A DNA stretch of 64,000 nt, taken from the NCBI RefSeq assembly GCF_964340395.1, contig NC_135561.1, forward strand, positions 11,412,961-11,476,960. Reading direction: 5' to 3'. The translations under genes and the position numbers were made by a program. The notes under the pieces were generated by a model. The model worked only from the letters and a program-made list of their open reading frames with translations, was not told where the DNA came from and searched no databases. The DNA comes from Glandiceps talaboti (taxonomy: Eukaryota > Hemichordata > Enteropneusta > Spengelidae). Below, in pieces: positions 1 to 10,702 of the stretch; positions within the stretch are counted from its first letter, which is position 1; each line of letters begins with the position of its first letter.

Positions 1-169
1 TTTAAATTAATAATGACAAGGATAAAGAAATAATCACAATAATATAATTTATTCAAAATGACCATTCACAATATCGTGACCCATTTTGTATATAAAACAT
101 ATTTTTGCAGAAAAAAAGCACAAGTCGTTGCCAAACACATAATCCACAACGTTTTAACATACTAAATTT

Positions 170-955
170 TTATTCTGATTTTTTAACGACTCGACAAACA
201 TGGCCGTCATTTGGTCGTTATCACGTGGTCTTGAAATATAGACTAGTGATGTGTATAATTGGACCATGGCAGCTGACAGTTGTGTCAAGTTTGGTTGAAA
301 TCAATCCATGTATGTCAGAGGTATGAACACTTTGAGCATATCGGGTCATTTGACCTTGAACATGGTGGTCAATGTCAACGTATAATAATGGTATGATAAG
401 AGGAGCTTCCTCATGGATAACATGGATATAGACACTGGAATGAGATATCTATCTATTGAGCTTCCAGAGTTAGTGGGTATGATGTATATTTTTACGTGCC
501 GTTATCATTTTTATCATTTGCCATTATCGTGAAGGTCATGAACAAAGTGGTGTGCATATGTTGACAACTGTACCTGACATTGTCCAAGATTTGGTTAAAA
601 TTAACCCAAGTAAAGGATGCATGTCAGAGATATACATGTACACTTTATATAAACAACATAATCAACCTATTTTCCCTTGAAGTTGAAGGTGAAAGGTCTG
701 GGTCTCATTAGGGAGTTTTCAATTAACAGTATGGAAGTAGACACTTGGATGATTAACAGTATGGAAGTAGACACTTGGATGAAGTCTCATCTATTGGACT
801 TCCAGTGTTGATAGACAAAATGTGAATATTTACGACAAACATGGCCATCATTTGGCTACATTAAATGACATTCGCTACACTAAATGATGTACATATGTTG
901 ACTACAACAGCTGACATTTGTTGAAGGTTTGGTTGAAATTGACCTACGCTTGATT
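170..955 (+). repeat. R1 repeat, about 2.5 diverged tandem units
   Basis: Three related segments start near 193, 500 and 834. Landmarks recur in the same order: ACAAACATGGCC with CATTTGG, then a GTGATGTGCATATGTTGAC-like block, a CTGACAT block, GGTTGAAAT, CATGTCAGAG, TTGACCTTGAACATG, CTCATTAG or CTCATGG, ACATGGATATAGACACT and a closing GAGCTTCCAGAGTTAGT block. The same order and wording is found at 21.9-23.05 kb in this window, so this is one repeat family. Unit spacing here is roughly 310-330 bases. No unit stays open in any frame and no TIR is visible. Whether this is a satellite or a transposon with internal tandem units cannot be decided from two loci. Confidence 0.75.
722..781 (+). repeat. 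Exact 30-bp tandem duplication inside R1
   Basis: The 30 bases beginning ATTAACAGTATGGAAGTAGA occur at 722-751 and again at 752-781 with no difference. The lack of divergence, against the strongly diverged R1 units around it, indicates a recent local duplication. Confidence 0.95.
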
Positions 956-1400
956 GAATTACTCTTAGTAGCTTCCGTCGGGACTCTCCCATATATAATA
1001 GAGGGGCTAAACCAGTACCAAAGTATTGCCAATAGGAAAACCATTTAATTTAGAATGGGCGAAATAATGATATAGAAAAGAACACGGACTTCGTTTGTAT
1101 TATTTAAGATTTTGCGGGGAAAGTGTGATTAAACATCGGCACTTTGTACTGTTTGACGTATACAAGGCATCATCAATTTGTATGCCAACCAACGACAGTG
1201 TATTACTCAATCAACACAGAACCGCTTTGTCGATTAGACGTATAAATCAAATAACATAGCCCTAACTCGGCTATAAATACTGTCTACAACTCACTGCAAC
1301 TGTAACAAATTCATTCGTTAAATTCAGTCTCTAGAGGGGCTTCCTAACAAACGAGACGATTATATTCTTAAATATGGTTCCCGAGTGTTCCTTTGGCTAT
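956..1400. other. Unassigned spacer
   Basis: No gene is recognised. CTATAAATAC at 1271-1280 resembles a TATA box, and an ATG at 1374 opens a 28-codon frame ending at 1460. Neither has enough support to be called a promoter or a gene. Confidence 0.4.
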
Positions 1401-2070
1401 CGTGACGCGTCGTCGTATAACTCTCACACAAACTTTCACGTCAAAACTAGTACATTTTAAGTGACACGTGGTCATCGACAACTAGTGTTATTTTGTGTCT
1501 TAGTTGGGGTCAAGTCCTTTGTGAGAAAATGCCGTCGGAAACTTTATTTAAGCCTAACCTTGTCCAAACAGGTGTTGCTCTAGTAATACATGCTTTAAAA
1601 CGTTCACGCAATTGTTGACATTTCTTCGCGCGTTTTCCGCTCATATGGTGACGTTTCACACGCACAATGTCGTCAAAATGTTACTGATAAACGTCACCAA
1701 CGTTTAATATCTTTTTTCTCTCTCGAAAAAATCAATTTCCTCTGCAAATCAACGTGACGAGACCAAGACGTCAGCGTTATCGCAGTAAAACGAAGCACTA
1801 CATAAAAACAACGTCGACGTCGCCGGGACGTCATATCCGACGGAATTAAAGGTTGGATATTTTTTCCTGACAAACGTTTAATGATTTGTAGGTCCTATAA
1901 TTTGTTTTCGGGAAAAAAGTGTCTTTTAGAGAATGGTTCGCAGTAATTCTATGTTGATACTGCTTCTGAGGCATATTACATTACTGTTATCGATGTCATC
2001 TCGAGCCCAGGTGCTTTAGTTGTCTGGTGTTCAGTCCATGTCATTGAGTGTTAATCGACTGACGTCATAG
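1401..2070. promoter_or_regulatory. Cluster of CRE-type TGACG/CGTCA pentamers (possible regulatory region)
   Basis: TGACG or its complement CGTCA occurs at 1403, 1439, 1649, 1671, 1692, 1755, 1769 and 1829, and a perfect palindromic TGACGTCA lies at 2060-2067. These are the half-site and full site bound by CREB/ATF bZIP factors. The stretch is also richer in CpG than its surroundings, for example at 1811-1843. Clustering is visible directly; binding or promoter activity is inference. No transcript could be tied to it. Confidence 0.3.
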
Positions 2071-2272
2071 ATTTCTTGTTAAAAACCGCCAGAGGTAAAA
2101 ATAACAGCGGCAAATCAAAGTCTACAATAGTTAGTATGATTATACATCATCGACTAACTGTTCTAGTTCTTTTAAATGATGACAAACAATGACTACTTAT
2201 GAGACCCAAATCGTACTGGAGGCCTAAGCCAAAGATATATGATGCACAACGCTAAAAGAAAGCTCATGAAAT

Positions 2273-2304
2273 GGGGGTTGGGGGTAGGAGTGGGGGGGGG
2301 GGGG
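2273..2304 (+). other. G-rich tract with quadruplex potential
   Basis: Runs of G5 (2273-2277), G5 (2280-2284) and G13 (2292-2304) are separated by 2-base and 7-base loops. The long G13 can supply two G-runs, so the tract satisfies the usual four-run G-quadruplex pattern. It sits 40 bases before a long (GTAT)n array. Confidence 0.7.
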
Positions 2305-2345
2305 TCAAACAAATATATTTACGTGCGTGCGTGAGTGCGTTCGTC

Positions 2346-2583
2346 GTATGTATGTATGTATGTATGTATGTATGTATGTATGTATGTATGTATGTATGTA
2401 TGTATGTATGTATGTATGTGTGTGTGTGTATGTATGTATGTATGTATGTATGTATGTATGTATGTATGTATGTATGTATGTATGTATGTGTGTGTGTATG
2501 TATGTATGTATGTATGTATGTATGTACATGTATGTATGTATGTAAGTATGTATGTATGTATGTATGTATGTATGTATGTATGT
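2346..2583 (+). repeat. (GTAT)n microsatellite
   Basis: This is a nearly pure GTAT/ATGT array of 238 bases. Short (GT)n patches at about 2417-2429 and 2488-2497 and single-base interruptions near 2526 and 2544 break it. Six-frame translation gives MYVC or HTYI repeats, which are artefacts of the 4-base period. It is followed by degenerate GTCT and CTC-rich pyrimidine sequence to about 2690. Confidence 0.98.
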
Positions 2584-2748
2584 CTTCTCCATCTGTCTGT
2601 CAGTCCTTTTTGTCTATATTTGTCTGTCGTTGTTGTCTGTCTGTCTGTCAGTCTGTCTCTCTCCTCCTCCTCTCTTTCCAATTAAGTCTTTCTTTCTCAG
2701 TTCCTTTTTTGTTTCCCTCTACCTTATGATTTATCTCTCTTCCTTCCA

Positions 2749-2814
2749 AATGGTACATGATATAAAACATAACGTAAGAATGGTACATAATATAAAACAT
2801 AACGTAAGAATGGT
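2749..2814 (+). repeat. 30-bp tandem dimer
   Basis: A 30-base unit beginning AATGGTACATGATATAAAAC is repeated at 2749-2778 and 2779-2808 with one substitution (ATGAT/ATAAT). A third partial start, AATGGT, follows. Confidence 0.95.
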
Positions 2815-3817
2815 GTAACCTGTACCAGCGTTGTTGTTTTTTTAAATCTAAAAGTGAGATTTGTCATACCTTCTTTTCAAATGAAACATGAGTGCAGACC
2901 ATATTCCAAAATTCAAAACTGTTTCACGACACACTACTTGAAAACAGCAATTAGGCACGTTTAATATAGTTTCTTGAAATATCATATTCATTTGTGAACA
3001 GTACGGTATTATTCAATCTAATTTCAGACCAATTCAGTATACTATGTTTTTTCGTAATCAGTGAAGTACACACGAGTGGGTATTCAAATCACAAGAAAAT
3101 GATGCCATTGTAATCAAAATACCCTTTTAATATACCTGGGTCCTATGAGGACGAGAGTACACGCTCTCTGATTACGTTTAGTATGTGTGCCATTACATCC
3201 GATCCCTAATTTACCAAGTTGATGTGTACGTGTTCTTAATAGCTGATAGTCGTTCGACTTTTTGTCTATGTATCATCGGTACTATTAAATTTACTCCACA
3301 ACATTCAACTAATTTCATGTTCACATTTTCAAAATAAACGAGGGGGTTTATCAGCCCCAGACAGTTTATTTCTGCATTTGCTTGATTCGAAGGCATTTGT
3401 ATTTAAAGTACCTTAACGAGTGATGTACGCTCAATGTATGTCTAATTTAGATCTAGCGACGTTTAGACTTAATTCTACATTGTCAATTCAACATTGTCTT
3501 GGTCTACACTAAAAGACGTGAACCAGTGTACAGTCAAAAGTCTGTAAAAACATTGCAGTAACAAATTTATTGAAAATTGTAAAATTTCTTTATGTGGAAA
3601 GTGAATTTTGATAACAATTTGTTATAAAAGATTAATAGTTATCACTCCAATCTAAAATAAAGTTGTTATACACCAAAAATTACAAAGAGGGTAAAAAAAA
3701 AATTCGCGGGAAAAAGTTTCATCAGTGGGAAATAGAATGTAGCAGGCCTACTAAAAGCGGACGTGATGGTGTTTGAAAGATATAAAATGTTAAGGCTTAA
3801 AAATGGTGATAACCGCA
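2815..3817. other. Unassigned AT-rich spacer
   Basis: I see no recognisable gene, RNA or repeat. The longest open frames are about 60 codons and show no domain or signal. Confidence 0.5.
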
Positions 3818-4060
3818 TTAATTAAAGTCGTTTATATTCAAAGAGTGGCTGTGGTCCCATCTACTCACATGATTTAATTAATATTTTAATTAATATTTCA
3901 GGACAAGAGTTAATAGAAGTTTTGATCACAGCTGCATCAATATTATTCTATTTTTAATTAACTCACCTGGGATTGTTTCCGGCCAGGTTTCCAAGAGTGA
4001 CAATATTAATTAACGAGTTGATATTTATAATTCATAATTAGTAACACCTGGATTTGGAAT
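3818..4060. promoter_or_regulatory. TTAATTAA and CACCTG motif cluster (possible enhancer)
   Basis: Five TTAATTAA octamers lie at 3818, 3874, 3886, 3954 and 4006, and a TAATTA at 4035. Two CACCTG E-boxes lie at 3964 and 4045, each just after a TAATTA core. TAAT cores are the canonical homeodomain site and CACCTG is the Snail/ZEB-type E-box. The paired arrangement (TAATTA, then 2-5 bases, then CACCTGG) occurs twice. Motif density is seen; enhancer function is inferred. Local AT-richness raises the background rate of TTAATTAA. Confidence 0.3.
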
Positions 4061-6400
4061 TGGCCATATGAAGGAACTGTAAAATTTGCAACAATTTAAC
4101 ACTATGTACAGATTTCAATATTTTAACGTAATGGTCGCGCTTACGTCACAAGTCGTTTTTTTCATCATAATGGCAACTGATATTAGAAGTTCTTAGATTT
4201 AACTCAAGTTGTAAAATTTCTAAAATTAAACAAAAGAAGGTAAACAATTGTGCATAGGATGGTTCTAAAAGAAATGCACTGTACTAGAAAGGGATTTCCT
4301 AGTGTAGTTGTCCAGTTTACATTATCTATATAGTTGATAGTCAAACACAAATTATTCCAATTCAAAATTTAAATAAATATTTCTTTAGGAACGTTTCCAA
4401 TGTTGCGTTCTTTCAAAGTGTGTTCTTAAAGCACAGTGTTGTAGGTATCATGGGCATCAATGCGTTACTAAATTGAATGTGACACTCCATATAAACGAGA
4501 TGCCAACGACTCTGAAGAAACACACGGTTATTTCGAATGACTTATGGGATACGATTGTATGAGCTGACCCCCTAACCTGCAATTCATCTTAAGGCCACTA
4601 ATTATGTTTGCTTGTTCCCCCTTTGTTTAGCGATGGCATGCATTTATCAAACACCGTTTTCTCATTAACGTTTACGTACTTAATTTAGAATCATGGTCGT
4701 TTCAGCCAGGCCGTCTCCATCTATCAATTCAAAGACAAAAGGATAAATTAGAACATACTGATTGCATGTACTCAGCCACCAGTGTATTCAGTATTAACTT
4801 CGAAATGCAATACATTGTATACCCTGTCGGCAGAAAATACCAGCACTCTACTTCCCGCGCAATTTTTTCTCCCGGTTGTTGCGTGCAAGTCATGTCTAAA
4901 TTGTGATTGTAAAACTTAGTTCTCATAAACTCAGCAATCGCCTGTGTATACTTTTTTCATGACTGTCTATAGAGTGAATTTTAATATATTGTAAATTAAA
5001 TTGTATTTTTTTCCTGGCAGCTGGTAACCATGTTTGACGTATCATATAGCCTCGTATTAGATTTGAAGGCTAAACTTGTGTGATTTGTCGTGGTAAACGC
5101 AATTTTCCACACGCGAGGAGATGTTTACTGTTGTGGTATTAGTGAACAAATGACGGTTGTATCGTGGGTAGCTGGTAGCAATCACACACTAAATATGCCA
5201 GACTATGAAAATACAGCCACGTGCTCGTCCGGATACTAACATTGCGCCAAAAACAATTTTGACATTCTAGACGCGTTCAGTGCCTTCGGGATGGGAAATG
5301 TGCCACACCCAGTAGTTCAATGACTTTCAAAAGATTTATTATGAAATGTGATCTTGAACATCCAGCTTTTTTCAACTACTGACATACTTCATAGTTAACG
5401 CCTTCCCTTTGACGTCATCATGTAATTCTGAGGCAACCCCCTTCTTAATAAAGAGAACATTACACATAGAAAGACGTTACCGGCTAGCACGCAAACCAAC
5501 GCAAGCAAATCGTTGAAGCGCCATTAATCCAGTCAATGTAGACAAATTGCACAAACTATAATCAACGCTGAAAAGAATATACATGTATTACTGAACAAAA
5601 AATCCTAACTTGTCTCGAAATGTCGCCATGAAGGCAAATACTCGATCGCCAACTACAGAAGTAAACCCTCGTAAGGAATAGTTTAGTCCGATCTTGTTAC
5701 GCAATATATACATACAAACATTAAGTGTATGTACCTATTTTGGCAATCACTATTTAGTTGTCCGAGGCTGATGATCGCTCGAAGCGTGAAACTCTGAGTA
5801 ACGACTAATTACATCCTTATTCGAGGTTTCTGCTCAGTGTCTGCGTCTATGTCCAAATTTTAGTTACGCATGCTTGTTTTTTCAACTCACGATTCAAAGT
5901 CCCAGCTTTTTCCTTTTTTACTAGTATACAAGAAATAGCATGTACAATCGCCGTTTTTAATGATGAGTGAATAGTGAACTAAAAGTGACCCAATGTGCCT
6001 TTTGCCCTTATAAATTTTACAGTGCCACAGTAAAACCGTAAAAAACACAACATTATTGCACTGGGTATATGAATAATTCCATCTCGGGGAATGTCAAATG
6101 TGATATGTGATACCGTATTCAACAACTTTAGATTCTCTTTTAAAATTTTATGGTGTGTGAGTGTGTGCAGCATATTCAATTCTAACACATTCTACTTATG
6201 TGCTAAAATATTAAAACACGAGGTCTTTGATGTCAGTTATTTGAAAATGATGAAATTACTTATATAGAAAATATCGAATCTGTGGGGGAATGTGTAGCGT
6301 ACACGTTGTGCAGGTCTGGGTGATTAGTAATGGCGACTTATTAATCATAACACGTTTTGACTGCATCATTGTGAATATATATCCCAATCCCTGTTTATAT
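4061..6400. other. Unassigned spacer
   Basis: I see no recognisable gene, RNA or repeat. Open frames at 4729-4926 and 5979-6188 on the minus strand are short, lack recognisable domains and fit chance. Confidence 0.5.
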
Positions 6401-6414
6401 GGGGGGGGGGGGGG
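6401..6414 (+). repeat. G14 homopolymer
   Basis: Fourteen consecutive G residues follow CTGTTTATAT. Homopolymers of this length are prone to sequencing error, so the exact length is uncertain. Confidence 0.9.
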
Positions 6415-6498
6415 TGCGAACAGTGGCAATACGTTGTCGAGGATACAAATTTGGTTTCTGTTAGGGGGCTAACCGTAATTTTATCCCAAAACAGTGCT

Positions 6499-6926
6499 TC
6501 TCTTAAGGTAGTTTACGCCTCTGATAAACAAATCTTGAACTTTTATCGTTACTTTGTTCATGAAAACTTAAATCCTATGTTACAAGAAAAACCATCAGTG
6601 GTCACCGTACAATTGTAGGAATAGGTCAGAATGGTGTCAACATTGAGCCATATCAGAATCCAACATGGCCGCCGAATACGATTTTCCTGAAAACAAGATG
6701 GTGACATCCCCTACCATTTCCTTCGTTATTACAAAAGGACCCCAGCGGTACAAGATTTCATATGTTTGGAGACATTTTCAAAACTTTAGCTTTCTATGAA
6801 TATTGGGCCCCGAGGCACACAGTCTAGCTACCAACACCACGACAATCGATTGTGTTCTCCTCCTGATAAAGGCTTTTGTGTGAAGCCGAGATCATGTTGA
6901 AATAAAGATCTTAACGGTAGAAGTCA
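6499..6926 (-). mobile_element. R3 dispersed element, copy 1
   Basis: On the minus strand this segment shares landmarks with 36219-36613 and about 45635-46010: TGCCTCGGGGCCCAAT near one end, a central GGCGGCCATG block, and TTTCATGAACAAAGTAACG about 260 bases further on. It also shares CTTAAG-containing ends: TCTTAAGGTAGTTTACG at 6501 and GATCTTAACGGTAG at 6907. The ends are inverted relative to each other, as expected for a DNA transposon or MITE. No coding frame is present. Outer boundaries are approximate. Confidence 0.55.
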
Positions 6927-7287
6927 TGTCTTGTTCACTATTGTAGCTGTAACAGTGCGTATTGTCAATACTATTAAGCAGAATGTAAAATAAAATTCTT
7001 ATATAAATCTTCATTATTGTGTAAACTTTTCGACGATAAATATTTCCTCGCGACAAATCTTTAGACAAAGTCGTGCAGATACATATTATCTAGACAGTTT
7101 TGTAGCGGTACAAGGTAAGCAACTAAATGACTTTATATTTTCAGTAAGCAATATTTCTGAAGTTTCAGGAAAATATTGAAAGTGATTTAAACGCTTGTGC
7201 CATTCGCATTAATTGGTTGAAAATCAGAATGAACAAAATCGTCAAAAACGTTAACGAGTACTTTCCGGATGAATGAAGAAAAATATA

Positions 7288-7470
7288 GGGGAATAATATT
7301 ACACCTCCTCAATTATAATTCATGAAAAATCGGAACGTTTTGACTCATATTTCGAACACCCCAGAACCAGTGATGTAGACACGGGTTGCTGTGACGTAGA
7401 ACGACCAGGGTATATAATCCATATTTTCTTTTCAAAGACAGTAACTTGGCTTGTGTGTGGTATAAGGAAT
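7288..7470 (+). repeat. R2 dispersed repeat, copy 1
   Basis: Landmarks recur at 25343-25532 and 46578-46782 in the same order: GGAATAATATTA, then CCTCCTCA, a CATGAAAA block, GAACGTTTTGACTCATATTT, CGAACACCCCAGAACCAGTG, GACGTAGAACGACCAGG, ATATTTTCTTTTCAAAGACA and GGCTTGTGTGTGGTATAA. Copies are strongly diverged from each other, so they are old. No TIR or poly(A) end is evident, so the class is unknown. Confidence 0.65.
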
Positions 7471-9344
7471 GAAATTCTCTTGCTCTTTAAAAATGTGCTA
7501 GTCACGTGACTACATGTACAGAGTCGAAGTCATTCATACTGGGTAATCACGGGTCGGACGGAAAATAGTCATTCCTGTCGACAGAATAGTATTTCAGGTT
7601 TCCTCTCAGGCTTTAAATTTCCTTTTAGCAATGTGACAGTCCTACGTCAAGGTTACATTAAAATCGACAAATTATGCTGGATCACGGGTGCTATAATCAC
7701 CCCTCGAACTCCTACACGAATGTTAGTGCCGCCAAACGACATGTACACGGGTAAAATGCACCATACTTCCTGGCGGCCATATTTGATTTGTCATGAAACC
7801 TTATGAGATGACAATTGTGAGATACATGGGAAAGGTAGGAAAGCTAAAACACCGATTAATCACCTGAGTATACTTCCATGCCACGAGAGATGAACTTGGC
7901 GAGGTGAACTTGACGTACGTGTTGCTGTTTTTATAGTTAACTTCCTGAATAAGATCATACCTGACAGTAAGTTTGGTGTTGAACTTGATGAAAACGAACA
8001 CATGTCACTGTTGAACTGCGAAATTCAGGTCAAAATCACTTTGCTATTCAAGCATGGAAATGTAGATGTTAACTTTTGGCATACCAAACGGTATGGTTGT
8101 AACACTGTGACGATAATGCTACGATAGGGTCAAATATGGCCGCCAGTGTGTGCAACGTATACATTTCTACTTTCTGGTACCGTTTTACGGTATAACGTTG
8201 TGCCCCAACCCACTTTTCCTGATTTTAACGACCGTCTGTACTTGATATGTGATGTCTGTTTGAAAATTATTAACTTGAGCTGACCTGCATGCATTACTTT
8301 GCCAGAACCGATAACACATAACACGTCTTTTTAAACGATTCCCAGTTGTCACCTGTCAATTTCGCTCGTTGCTTAGTTACAGACAGTCGTCGTCTCCCTG
8401 GCAACGGGTAGAGGGGAAATAAGTGACAGCTTTGAATCTTGGGGCATTAAATCTCAAAACGTTAACTAATACAACCCTGCATACAACTCTGAACATTTTA
8501 TACGCAGACAAATAGCCCTATTATCCTGTGCTCTATATTTAGAAGTCTCTATATATAGAAATTGATAGGTGAATTAGAGGAACTTGCCTATTGGTTTTTT
8601 GTTGCGGGAGACTTTATCAAACAGTAAGATTTAGAATGTGAGTTAACCCTAAGACATGGAAATACACTCAAAACACATTAATTCTCTTTTATCACAACCG
8701 AACACACTGTGATCTAACGTCCCTAGAAGCAATATTGGAATCGAGTACAAAGCAATTATGTGTTTATTCTGTGAATTAAAAAAATGATTTTAGCAACTTT
8801 CACCTTCTCTCTCTTAGTATGTTTTATTCTATCGTCGTTGCTCTTTTTAGACAAGATTATATAAACATGTCGTGTAACAAAAAAAATCCTTTCAAGTTCA
8901 CGATGATTAAATAAAGAGCGGTGGTCATTACGATAGTTAGATGAATGAAAATCGTGTTTTTCGAAAATTTAGCTAATCTAGACATTCTCATTTCATCTTC
9001 ACGTATGTGGTTCTTGTTAGACGATTAGTGTTACTACCATACATACCACAAAATGAATTCTGCCCACTTTTTAGAATGACCATCCACCGTTAATTTGAGA
9101 CTGGTACAAACTGTTCACATGCCAGGAAATGATGGATGTTTACTTGTAGAAAGCATGAATTATTAATACATTTGGAGAGGACTGTGTACAGCGTTGAGAG
9201 TTCTCGTGAACTTTCGTCGTAAGACTCTCACACTCTTACAACTAATAAGAGCAATTTGTTATCAGTTCATTTTGTTAACTGTCAATTCGTCCTTTTATTT
9301 CAATTTGTGAAATGATGGTATTATTCATAAGGTGAACAACTCAC
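7471..9344. other. Unassigned spacer
   Basis: I see no recognisable gene, RNA or repeat. Minus-strand frames at 7801-8001 and 8130-8324 are short and show no recognisable motif. Confidence 0.5.
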
Positions 9345-9545
9345 CGCAACAAGCAATTTCAGTTTCCTGTTTACACAGGATGTACTAAGGGATTTTAATT
9401 TATCGTTATAGATTAAAAAATGTGACTTTCGAAGAAAAATTTCATCAGCCGGCGATGAATCGCTTTCGGAATTAGAAGAGGTGTGTATAGAGACAACAGC
9501 AAGAAACAAAACAACTTTACCATTTTGACTGTATAGTCTATCCAT
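9345..9545 (-). CDS. Possible first coding exon with signal-peptide-like start (weak)
   Basis: On the minus strand an ATG at 9545 opens a frame whose N-terminus reads as a polar segment, then the hydrophobic stretch VVLFLAVVSI (about residues 11-20), then a Ser/Asp-rich stretch. This order resembles a cleavable secretion signal. The open frame meets a consensus 5' splice donor, GTGAGT (complement of 9339-9344), 67 codons in, so the piece could be a first coding exon ending at 9345. I recognise no domain. I found no matching downstream exon, no promoter and no homologue from memory. A chance open frame remains the likelier explanation. Confidence 0.15.
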
Positions 9546-9746
9546 TCTATGTGTTGAAGCCTGTTAATATAAATTAAAAGGTTTACTTGTCATTTTTCTA
9601 TAAATGTATATTGATAAGTTACCAGCGACGGTTATGCCAATCATGGCCACGGCGATACCAGTGCGTATGACGACAGTGACATCGACGGCAATGGCGACGA
9701 TAACAACGGGGGTGATACTGAGGACAATAACAACCATAGTTTTGAA

Positions 9747-9747
9747 A

Positions 9748-9812
<65 letters not shown>

Positions 9813-9944
9813 GGGTGGTGTTGGTGGTGGTGACGGTGGTTGTGGTGATGATGATGATGATGGTGGTCGTGGTGGTGTTGGTGGTGATGATGATGGTGGT
9901 GGTGATGATGGTGGTGGTGATGACGGTGGTTGTGGTAATGATGG

Positions 9945-9992
<48 letters not shown>

Positions 9993-9995
9993 GGG

Positions 9996-10071
<76 letters not shown>

Positions 10072-10100
10072 GTTGGTGATGAAGAAGATGATGATGATGT
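9747..10100 (+). repeat. (GAT/GGT)n trinucleotide array with (TTG)n core
   Basis: This 354-base mosaic alternates GAT and GGT triplets, with a pure (TTG)n block at about 9946-9979. A longer phrase (GACGGTGGTTGTGGT) recurs near 9830 and 9922, showing that blocks of about 90 bases were themselves duplicated. Translation gives poly-His/Gln on the minus strand and poly-Met/Val on the plus strand; neither is supported as a protein. Confidence 0.97.
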
Positions 10101-10253
10101 TGACGATCGATACCGATGATGAAGGTTCGATTGTAACTATGACGACGTGTGAGTATCTCCATTTTGGACCTACCCGTAAGTCAAATGTTTGTCATGAAAC
10201 TGTTTCCGGAATTTTATTCGCAGTAGCTGGTGTTTAGCAAACAAAATGGCAGA

Positions 10254-10301
10254 CAGTAAAAATAAAGCTTAAACGTTAAGCTTTACTTTTATTTTTAGAC
10301 A
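10254..10301. other. Imperfect inverted repeat
   Basis: AAAGCTTAA and TTAAGCTTT flank ACG as a perfect 9-bp stem. The arms extend outward as TAAAAATA and TATTTTTA, with a four-base insertion in the right arm. The DNA or RNA could fold into a hairpin. It has no recognised function. Confidence 0.6.
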
Positions 10302-10634
10302 GCAAATTGCCAGATTGTGCAATAGTTAGAGATTTCCAGTGTTCTAATACCTGAGGGGCGTTCTTCAAACCATCGCTGAGTGCTGGTAATGTCTTTGAAA
10401 GCTTTTTGACCATTACTTAGACTTATGACTTGTGACTAATCTTAAGGTGACTCTTTTTCACATCATTATCTCCCTTATGTTAAATTTAATTGACACATTA
10501 ATCTCTCATCTTTCTACTAGATGTATATTAAACACAGATTATAGTAACCTTTGACCAACCAAAGTTTTCCTTAAGGTCACGGCGGCTGCTTCAAAAGACT
10601 GGAAACGAATGTTTCTTTATTCTGAACATCAATT

Positions 10635-10638
<4 letters not shown>

Positions 10639-10701
<63 letters not shown>
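10639..10701 (+). repeat. (TG)n microsatellite
   Basis: A pure dinucleotide tract of 63 bases. Long TG tracts can adopt Z-DNA; that property is general knowledge, not seen here. Confidence 0.99.

Positions 10702-10702
<1 letters not shown>

Noticed and set aside
9641-10237. Poly-His/Gln and poly-Met/Val proteins
   Set aside because: Translation of the GAT/GGT array; no unique flanking domain or gene structure supports either strand.
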